Assembly (NCBI GenBank): GCA_951800155.1
Contig: CATOJL010000105.1
Location: forward strand, 1-5,059
Direction of reading: 5' to 3'
Origin: an uncultured Bacilli bacterium
GTDB lineage: Bacteria > Bacillota_I > Bacilli_A > RF39 > UBA660
DNA: 5,059 nt
The notes under the pieces were generated by a model that was not told where the DNA came from, did not search any database, and saw only the letters and a program-made list of their open reading frames with translations. This document shows, one piece after another, positions 1 through 4,205 of the stretch; the stretch's first letter is position 1; every line of letters begins with the position of its first letter. Position numbers and translations under genes: made by a program.

Positions 1-2
1 AA

Positions 3-179
3 AAATTTCAAGAAAGAATTGATGAACTTAGAAATAAAAATAAAGAAATAGAGAAAGAAATAAATAATCAAATAAAAAAAATAATAGAAAAAGAAATACA
101 AAAGCAGATTCAGACTGGAAAAGATGTAAATTCTATAAAAGTTGAAGATATATTAAATAATATTTCAAAGGAACAATAA
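3..179 (+). CDS. C-terminal fragment of an unknown Lys/Glu-rich helical protein
   Basis: The third reading frame is open from the left edge to a TAA at 177-179 and gives 58 residues with no internal Met, so the start lies outside the window. The other two plus-strand frames are interrupted early. The peptide is dominated by Lys, Glu, Ile, Asn and Gln, with a heptad-like pattern over residues 4-38 that suggests a coiled coil. A short tail contains VEDILNNISKEQ. No catalytic motif or recognisable domain is visible, and I do not recognise the family. It is co-oriented with the small genes and recombinase to its right and could be the last gene of a module of the left mobile element. Such a composition can also arise by chance in very A-rich DNA, so the coding call is moderate. 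Confidence 0.55.
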   Translation, partial: KFQERIDELRNKNKEIEKEINNQIKKIIEKEIQKQIQTGKDVNSIKVEDILNNISKEQ

Positions 180-221
180 ATAAATTGGCGGTTTGGTTTA
201 CGTAAGCCCAAAAAAGAGGCA

Positions 222-249
222 TTTGCATAGCCCCTAACATACATATAAT
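222..249 (+). promoter_or_regulatory. Candidate sigma-A promoter for the 77-residue protein gene
   Basis: A perfect -10 hexamer TATAAT lies at 244-249. A weak -35 (TTTGCA, 222-227, 4 of 6 matches) lies 16 bases upstream. The -10 box is inside the inverted repeat at 241-255, so a dimeric repressor bound there would block it. A second TATAAT at 261-266 has no good -35. AT-rich sequence produces such boxes by chance, so this is tentative. Confidence 0.3.
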
Positions 250-255
250 ATATGT
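241..255. repeat. Perfect inverted repeat, possible operator
   Basis: Seven bases (ACATATA) are mirrored by TATATGT around a central A. The repeat overlaps a candidate -10 box. The symmetry and position suit a dimeric repressor site, but only A/T-rich bases are involved and no repressor is identified in the window. Confidence 0.35.
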
Positions 256-322
256 CGCAATATAATTATATCATATGTTTAAAAAAATGCAAAATAATTG
301 CCTTAGAAAGAGGTGAAATATT

Positions 323-556
323 TTGACATATTATTTAAATAAGAACAAGCAATCAACACAGTCAGGTAGCAACTATGAAATTCACAAAGAAATTTGTCCT
401 TATTATTATAATTATACTGATGGGAATAACTTTATTCGCTTAGGTGTATATAATAATGATTTCGATGCCCTTGCAGCAGCGAAGAATAGATTTCCAATTA
501 ATGCGCATGAAATAGATGGCTGTGCACATTGTTGTCCAAGCATTCATAAAAAGTAG
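323..556 (+). CDS. Small Cys/His-rich protein of unknown function, 77 residues
   Basis: It starts with TTG at 323, six bases after a strong Shine-Dalgarno (AAAGAGGTGA, 307-316), and there is no alternative ATG. The N-terminus MTYYLN followed by EIHKEICP, the central FIRLGVY, the segment ALAAAKNRFP and the C-terminal GCAHCCPSIH match, from memory, a widespread family of about 70-residue uncharacterised bacterial proteins. Those usually read M-x-YYLN, a GD(H/Y)EVH...C motif, YLG, an AK segment, and a Cys-rich end with a terminal His. His21, Cys25, Cys67, Cys70, Cys71 and His75 could form a small metal site; this is inference, as no function is known to me. The gene is monocistronic in appearance: it is preceded by a palindromic intergenic region and ends inside a terminator hairpin. 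It lies in the presumed left mobile element. Confidence 0.85.
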   Translation: MTYYLNKNKQSTQSGSNYEIHKEICPYYYNYTDGNNFIRLGVYNNDFDALAAAKNRFPINAHEIDGCAHCCPSIHKK

Positions 557-580
557 CAAATGTTGCTACTTTTTATTATA
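548..580 (+). terminator. Rho-independent terminator of the 77-residue protein gene
   Basis: A perfect 12-bp stem (AAAAAGTAGCAA, 548-559, with TTGCTACTTTTT, 563-574) has a 3-base loop, and its descending arm ends in the U-run. The gene's TAG stop (554-556) is inside the ascending arm. The A-tract on the other side of the stem could make it act in both directions. Confidence 0.85.
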
Positions 581-607
581 TTTTTTTATTTTAAAAATAT
601 AATTTAT

Positions 608-612
608 TGAGG
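608..612 (+). promoter_or_regulatory. Ribosome binding site for the 41-residue small protein
   Basis: TGAGG lies 10 bases before the ATG at 623 and extends to TTGAGGT. It is the main reason to treat the short frame that follows as a real gene. Confidence 0.45.
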
Positions 613-622
613 TCATTTATTT

Positions 623-748
623 ATGATAATCAAAAATTATATTAAAGAAAACGAAATAAATCCTAAAGAGATAACACTAAAAATACCAATAATTTATGAA
701 ATAATGAAAAAATATATAAATAAAGAAATATTAAAGAAGAGGATATAA
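623..748 (+). CDS. Probable small basic protein of unknown function, 41 residues
   Basis: ATG at 623 opens 41 codons ending at TAA 746-748, preceded by a Shine-Dalgarno-like TGAGG at 608-612. The peptide is rich in Lys and Ile (nine Lys and one Arg against five Glu), and most of it could be helical. The middle, NPKEITLKIPIIYEIMKKY, has an amphipathic look. It has no Cys and no recognisable domain. It sits about 100 bases before the recombinase 1 start and has its own terminator, which overlaps its last codons. Small basic proteins next to large serine recombinases are sometimes recombination directionality factors or other element regulators, but nothing in the sequence proves that role here. 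Chance origin is possible in such AT-rich DNA; the ribosome binding site and the terminator argue against it. Confidence 0.5.
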   Translation: MIIKNYIKENEINPKEITLKIPIIYEIMKKYINKEILKKRI

Positions 749-771
749 TAGATTATTCTCTTTTCTTTTTT
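735..771 (+). terminator. Rho-independent terminator between the small gene and recombinase 1
   Basis: An 11-bp stem, including two G-U pairs, is formed by 735-745 (AAAGAGGATA region, beginning A-G) and 754-764 (TATTCTCTTTT). It has an 8-base loop holding the small gene's stop codon and is followed by C and six T (765-771). It should separate transcription of the small gene from that of recombinase 1, which would then need its own promoter or read-through. Confidence 0.7.
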
Positions 772-846
772 GAAAAATGATGGTAACATGTGAAAGTAAG
801 TTTATATCCTAAAATGCTTTTATGTGTTGTAAAGGAGGTAAACAAA
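749..846 (+). promoter_or_regulatory. Leader of recombinase 1
   Basis: After the terminator there are about 75 bases before the recombinase ribosome binding site. A possible -10 (TAAAAT, 810-815) is present, but no convincing -35 is found at the right distance. The recombinase reading frame is open here from a GTG at 790, yet this stretch looks like a non-coding leader because the Shine-Dalgarno lies inside it. Confidence 0.35.
831..839 (+). promoter_or_regulatory. Perfect Shine-Dalgarno setting the recombinase 1 start
   Basis: AAAGGAGGT is fully complementary to the 3' end of 16S rRNA. It stands seven bases before an in-frame ATA at 847-849. In the recombinase frame there is no ATG, GTG or TTG within normal spacing downstream of it. 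The only in-frame standard starts are GTG 790 and ATG 814, both upstream of this site and without good ribosome binding sites of their own. Confidence 0.8.
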
Positions 847-2193
847 ATAAGGGCAGGATTATATGCAAGAGTATCAACAGATATGCAAGTAGAAGGATAC
901 TCGATTGATGCACAAAAAGAATTATTAGTAAACTTTGCAAAAAGTAAAGAATATAGTAGTTATAAGTTTTATATTGATGGTGGATATAGTGGTAAAGATT
1001 TAAATAGGCCAGCTATACAAGAATTAATAAAAGATGTAGAAAATCATGAAATTGATACAGTTATAGTTTTTAAATTAGATCGTATTTCAAGAAGTCAAAG
1101 AGATACTTTATATTTAATTGAAGAGATATTTAATAAGTACAATGTAGGTTTTATTTCAGTGAGAGAAAATTTTGATACAACGAGTCCATTTGGTAAAGCA
1201 ATGATTGGTATTTTATCAGTATTCGCTCAATTAGAAAGAGAAACCATTTTAGAAAGAACAAGATTAGGTTTAAGAAAACGAGCCGAAGCAGGTTTGTGGC
1301 GAGGCGGTGGAAAAATTCCTTTTCCTTATGATTATGATGAAAGGAAAGGAATTCTAGTTCCTAATCCAGAAAAAGTGGAATTATTAAATAAAATGATAAC
1401 TTTGTATTTAGGTGGTAGTAGTTTTCTTCAAATATCTAATATTGTTGGTATGGATGAAAGTATGGTTGAAAAAAGAATTCTTAGTAGAACTAATTTAGGT
1501 ATTATTCCGTATAAAGGTGAAGAATTTGAAGGCCAACACGAACCTGTTGTTAGTGAAGAATTATATAATAGAATAATTAAAATGAATAAACTACGAAGCA
1601 AATCAAGAACAGCAAGACATTACTTACTATCTGGTAAAATATATTGTGGGAAATGTGGTGCAAAATATCGTTATCAAAAATGGGGAAAAAGATTAATATG
1701 CTATTGTTATTCACAGCAAAAAAGTAGACCTAAATTTATTAAAGATCCAAATTGTAAGAATAAAAGATATGATTCATTTGAAATAGAAGATGCCGTTTTA
1801 GAAAATATATTCGCTATGTCTTTAGATGAAAAGATGTTTGAAGAAAATATGTTAACTTTAAATGTTAATGCTGTAGAAGAACTAGAAAATAGAATTAGTA
1901 AATTATCAAGTCAAATAGAAAACTTACTTAACTATATATCATTTGGAATTGCAATAAAAGAAACATCAAATAAAATTAATGTTTTAGAGGAAGAAAGAAA
2001 AAATTTAAAAGAGCAATTAAAAGATGAAAAGGAAGCTCAATCTCAAATAGAAATGACCAAATCGATGATTAAAAACTTAAGAGAAGTTTGGAATTATATG
2101 GCTTTTAATGAACAAAGATTAATCATAGAGCATTTAGTCGAGAAGATAGTTATTGATGATAATAAAATTAGCATATACTATCAATTAAAATAA
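847..2193 (+). CDS. Large serine recombinase (site-specific integrase), complete
   Basis: This enzyme would integrate and excise the left mobile element by serine-mediated double-strand exchange at att sites. From the ATA at 847 it is 448 residues; from the GTG at 790 it is 467. In the longer numbering, the resolvase domain spans about 21-160, with the nucleophile Ser29 in YARVST, SIDAQ at 38-42, GGYSGKDLNRP at 64-74, KLDRISRSQRD at 95-105 and FAQLERE at 145-151. A recombinase domain (about 160-265, with RGGGKIPF) follows. Next is a zinc ribbon with Cys286/Cys289 and Cys304 or Cys306/Cys322, then a coiled coil at about 362-432, and a C-terminal strand region ending VIDDNKISIYYQLK. Length and domain order are those of the TndX/TnpX-type family, and no lesion is seen. 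The gene ends two bases from the stop of the convergent truncated permease, so its 3' end lies at the element boundary. I prefer the ATA start because the Shine-Dalgarno fits only it and the resulting MRAGLYARVST has the usual family N-terminus. Confidence 0.93.
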   Translation: MRAGLYARVSTDMQVEGYSIDAQKELLVNFAKSKEYSSYKFYIDGGYSGKDLNRPAIQELIKDVENHEIDTVIVFKLDRISRSQRDTLYLIEEIFNKYNVGFISVRENFDTTSPFGKAMIGILSVFAQLERETILERTRLGLRKRAEAGLWRGGGKIPFPYDYDERKGILVPNPEKVELLNKMITLYLGGSSFLQISNIVGMDESMVEKRILSRTNLGIIPYKGEEFEGQHEPVVSEELYNRIIKMNKLRSKSRTARHYLLSGKIYCGKCGAKYRYQKWGKRLICYCYSQQKSRPKFIKDPNCKNKRYDSFEIEDAVLENIFAMSLDEKMFEENMLTLNVNAVEELENRISKLSSQIENLLNYISFGIAIKETSNKINVLEEERKNLKEQLKDEKEAQSQIEMTKSMIKNLREVWNYMAFNEQRLIIEHLVEKIVIDDNKISIYYQLK

Positions 2194-2204
2194 TTTTATT
2201 TTTT
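2161..2204 (+). terminator. Weak AT-only terminator candidate at the end of recombinase 1
   Basis: A perfect 10-bp inverted repeat (AATAAAATTA, 2161-2170; TAATTTTATT, 2191-2200) encloses 20 bases and leads into a T-run at 2199-2204. A smaller nested palindrome, TAAAAT-A-ATTTTA, lies at 2185-2197. All pairs are A-T, so the stem is weak and may be chance. No stronger terminator separates the convergent genes. Confidence 0.3.
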
Positions 2205-2849
2205 ATATTGTTTTCTCGCCATGTCTGTTATTATCCCAATTAGTGACATACTAATACATATTTTTAAAGCGCTAATAATAGATTTATAGGAACTAGGAAG
2301 TATCAATTTAAAAAACATTTGCATTTTATTAGCACCCAATACCTGCATTAATTTAATTTTATTTTCATCTATGCTTTCAAAACTTTCAATAACACTTAAT
2401 GTCATGACAATGACAGAAATAAGTAGTGCCATAAGAATAATGGATTTCATTTGGGCACCACACCATACAATAATAATGGGTCCAAGAGCAACTTTAGGTA
2501 GACTATTTAAAACTGTCAAATAGGGATCTATTACTTTTCGAATGAATGGATTCCACCACATAATAGTAGCAATAAAAATGCCAAGTAATGTTCCAAGTGA
2601 AAAACTGATAATGGTTTCATATACAGTTATACCAATGTGATAAAATAATTTATCTTTTGTTATTAAATTAATAATAGTCTTTATTACCATTTTAGGACTA
2701 GAGGTAATAAATGTATTTATCCAACCAAAGTCAGCAGCAATTTGCCATAGAATAAGCAGAAGGGCCAGTATTAATATTTGGGTGAAGGCTACAGCCCATC
2801 TATATCTCTTTTCTTTTTTTAAAAACAATCTATGTTCTTCACTAAACAT
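2196..2849 (-). pseudogene. ABC importer permease, nitrate/sulfonate/taurine (SsuC/TauC) type, 3' end truncated
   Basis: This is an inner-membrane permease subunit of an ABC importer. It starts at ATG 2847-2849, which overlaps the ATPase stop, with AAGGA at 2862-2866 upstream; a TTG at 2858 is too close to that site. Predicted membrane segments lie at about 18-40, 72-98, 121-155 and 190-207, after a basic N-terminus. The cytoplasmic coupling (EAA) loop, with LMQVLGANKMQMFFKLILP, is at 167-185. Family members usually continue after SLIGV-I with GEFL-like sequence and one or two more membrane segments, to about 250 residues. Here the homology stops after LIGII (202-207) and ten unrelated residues lead to a stop, giving 217 residues. 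The missing end is best explained by insertion of the left element. The substrate cannot be told. It is probably non-functional, because its ATPase partner is also broken. Confidence 0.85.
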
Positions 2850-3183
2850 GACTATCAATATCCTTCCATATTTGATTGTAATATTTCAAAAATAAATCTG
2901 TTTTTTTCTTTTCCATAGCAGATAAATTTTTATCAAAATCGAGTACGTATATATTTTTGATATGACTGGGTCTTCCAGATAAAACAATAATGGTATCAGA
3001 CATGGTTAGAGCTTCCTCTAAATTATGAGTGACCATAATTGCACTTTTTCCTTCCATCCTAAGAATTTGTAAAACATCTTCGGAAACATTTAATCGAGTA
3101 ACATAATCAAGAGCACTAAAAGGTTCATCTAAGAGAAGAATATCTGGTTTTAAGGCAAGAGTACGAATTAAAGCAACTCTATG
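2842..3183 (-). pseudogene. ABC transporter ATPase, nitrate/sulfonate/taurine (SsuB/TauB) type, 5' end missing
   Basis: Read leftward from about 3180, the frame gives RVALIRTLALKPDILLLDEP, with Walker B in LLLDEPFSALD and the D-loop. VTHN (the H-loop His) and the SDTIIVLSGRP region follow, ending IWKDIDSHV at 2842. Walker A, the Q-loop and the LSGG signature are absent. Immediately upstream of RVALIRT the sequence becomes KCLHCIH preceded by a Lys/Arg run and a stop at 3220-3222, instead of the expected SGG-x-(Q/K)-Q. There is no ATG in frame until 3057, inside the conserved domain, so that Met is not the gene's start. The gene is therefore a 3' remnant, cut near 3183 by the right-hand element. 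It overlaps the permease start by 8 bases, as in an intact operon, showing that the two remnants belong together. Confidence 0.88.
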
Positions 3184-3268
3184 AATACAGTGAAGACACT
3201 TTTTCTTTTTCCTTCTTTTTTATATTAATTTACAATGTTTCTTTAGTTTAACTTTATTTTTAACAGAG
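3184..3268. other. Junction and tail region downstream of the Bro-N gene
   Basis: These 85 bases separate the Bro-N stop from the ATPase remnant. On the plus strand they contain a strong pyrimidine tract (about 3198-3220, T with occasional C), then AT-rich sequence. No clear terminator hairpin is present for the Bro-N gene. The element end should lie at the ATPase side, close to 3184. No att-like repeat shared with the left junction near 2228 was found. Confidence 0.45.
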
Positions 3269-4123
3269 TTATTTGTTTTCTATTTGCTTATTTTCATCTA
3301 TATATTGGTAGTTAAGTGCATTCCCGCTACTAATTACTGATTTACCTAAATTCTTTTCAATATCATCTCTAGCAACTTTGGCAGCATGTCCACCCATTTT
3401 AGCAATTTTTTTATTTTGCTCTAATCCATAGGGTTTATGTTCTTTAGCAAGTTCACGAGTAGCAATTTCTCCTAAATCAGTAAGTGCAACTTCTATATCA
3501 GACATGTTATCCCTTAAAGATTCTTTTCTAATTCCTTTATATGCTTTATACTCACTTGCTTTCATACCAGACCATTCTTTATATATTTCATTAGTCAGTA
3601 TTCCATATTCATAGTCTTTAGAAATACCTCCTTCTTTCCATATATCAGTAAGTTTATTTCTATCTAGTATTCCTTTTAATCTAGCTTCAATCCATTTGTC
3701 AGAATATCCTCTTTTACGATAGTAATTAATTGCTCTTTTAATTGCTATTTCAGGATCAAATACTTCATCAATTCTCTCACTACCTAAATTTGCCAACCAC
3801 ATTTTAAATGGCTCTGCTTTAGGACTAGGAATTGACTCAATAAGTCTTAAAATGTCATTTGTTTTCATAGCATCTCTTAATCTCATTTTTCCATCAGGTG
3901 CTAACATTTTCAACTGACTACAATTTGTAGTCACTTCACTACCTTCTTTTTTTAGTCTTGATTTCAATACTGACCAATATTTTCTGGCATCTTTTGGGTT
4001 TGCTAAAGCATTTACAACATCAACAACACTAAAGTAATAATCTTCTTTTTCACTATCCCAAATACTTCTAATTTCATTACCTTCAAATAATCCTACAATT
4101 GTTTCTAGTTTTTCTTGATTCAT
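3269..4123 (-). CDS. Bro-N domain protein, phage antirepressor / DinD-like
   Basis: The protein has 284 residues. It starts at ATG 4121-4123, six bases after AAAGGATGTGA (4130-4140), a one-mismatch copy of the full Shine-Dalgarno. The N-terminal Bro-N domain spans about 10-118, with EIRSIWDSEKEDYYFSVVDV, the DARKYWSVLKSRL helix and the end PKAEPFKMWLANLG. A second region (about 120-200, GYSDKWIEARLKGILDRNKL and TNEIYKEWSGM) and a C-terminal block (about 205-273, with ALTDLGEIATREL, KKIAKMGGHAAKVARDDIE and GKSVISSGN) match the DinD-like antirepressor proteins known to me. Such proteins are DNA-binding or repressor-binding regulators in phages and mobile elements, and E. coli DinD acts on RecA. 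Which role applies here is not shown. It lies 46 bases behind recombinase 2 on the same strand and is probably co-transcribed, which suggests a link to element induction or excision. It appears intact. Confidence 0.85.
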   Translation of the reverse strand: MNQEKLETIVGLFEGNEIRSIWDSEKEDYYFSVVDVVNALANPKDARKYWSVLKSRLKKEGSEVTTNCSQLKMLAPDGKMRLRDAMKTNDILRLIESIPSPKAEPFKMWLANLGSERIDEVFDPEIAIKRAINYYRKRGYSDKWIEARLKGILDRNKLTDIWKEGGISKDYEYGILTNEIYKEWSGMKASEYKAYKGIRKESLRDNMSDIEVALTDLGEIATRELAKEHKPYGLEQNKKIAKMGGHAAKVARDDIEKNLGKSVISSGNALNYQYIDENKQIENK

Positions 4124-4129
4124 TCTTTA

Positions 4130-4140
4130 TCACATCCTTT
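4130..4140 (-). promoter_or_regulatory. Ribosome binding site of the Bro-N gene
   Basis: Read on the minus strand, AAAGGATGTGA differs from AAAGGAGGTGA at one base and is six bases from the ATG. It lies in the 46-base gap after recombinase 2, so the Bro-N gene can be translated independently from a shared transcript. Confidence 0.7.
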
Positions 4141-4161
4141 CATTCGATATTTGGCTATGTA

Positions 4162-4205
4162 AGTAGAGATTATTCAAAATTCCATTTGATTTGAATATCT
4201 CTACT
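4162..4205 (-). repeat. Bulged 16-bp inverted repeat over the recombinase 2 stop codon
   Basis: The arms are 4162-4178 (AGTAGAGATTATTCAAA on the plus strand) and 4190-4205 (TTTGAATATCTCTACT). They pair over 16 bp with one bulged T and an 11-base loop. As RNA on the minus strand the hairpin covers the last codons and stop of recombinase 2 and ends just before the Bro-N leader. There is no T-run after it, so it is not a classical terminator. It may protect or process the mRNA, or be a DNA-level site. Confidence 0.6.

Larger units (their letters stand above)
180..322. other. Intergenic region with palindromes upstream of the 77-residue protein gene
   Basis: This gap holds no gene. It contains a locally GC-richer near-palindrome (GGTTTACGTAAGCC, 193-206, perfect 8-base core TTACGTAA) and a perfect 15-base inverted repeat at 241-255 (ACATATA, A, TATATGT). 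A second AT palindrome, TATAATTATA, lies at 261-270. Complementary arms at 218-228 (GGCATTTGCAT) and 287-302 (ATGCAAA, then TGCC after five bases) would enclose them. The region probably carries the promoter and possibly an operator for the downstream small gene. Confidence 0.5.
1..2228. mobile_element. Left mobile element (partial), right end near 2228
   Basis: The boundary is inferred from the permease, whose family-like sequence stops after MSLIGII; the next codons (TDMARKQYKK, then stop) do not resemble permease and lie directly against the recombinase 3' end. A large serine recombinase whose 3' end abuts the att junction is a common arrangement. The left end is outside the window. I found no direct repeat that would fix the exact crossover point. 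Confidence 0.55.

Noticed and set aside
323..328. TTGACA as a consensus -35 box
   Set aside because: It is the start codon and second codon of the 77-residue protein behind a strong ribosome binding site, and no -10 follows at 16-18 bases.
2856..2858. TTG start for the permease
   Set aside because: It is only three or so bases from the AAGGA site; the ATG at 2847-2849 has workable spacing and overlaps the ATPase stop, as is usual in such operons.
3055..3057. ATG as the start of a 71-residue ATPase-like gene
   Set aside because: Conserved ATPase sequence, including Walker B, continues in the same frame upstream to 3180, so this Met is internal to a truncated gene.
2200..3200. Matching direct repeats at the two junctions, as for a single element flanking the ABC remnant
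   Set aside because: I compared the sequences around 2210-2240 and 3175-3200 by eye and found no shared run beyond chance length; the two recombinases also differ.
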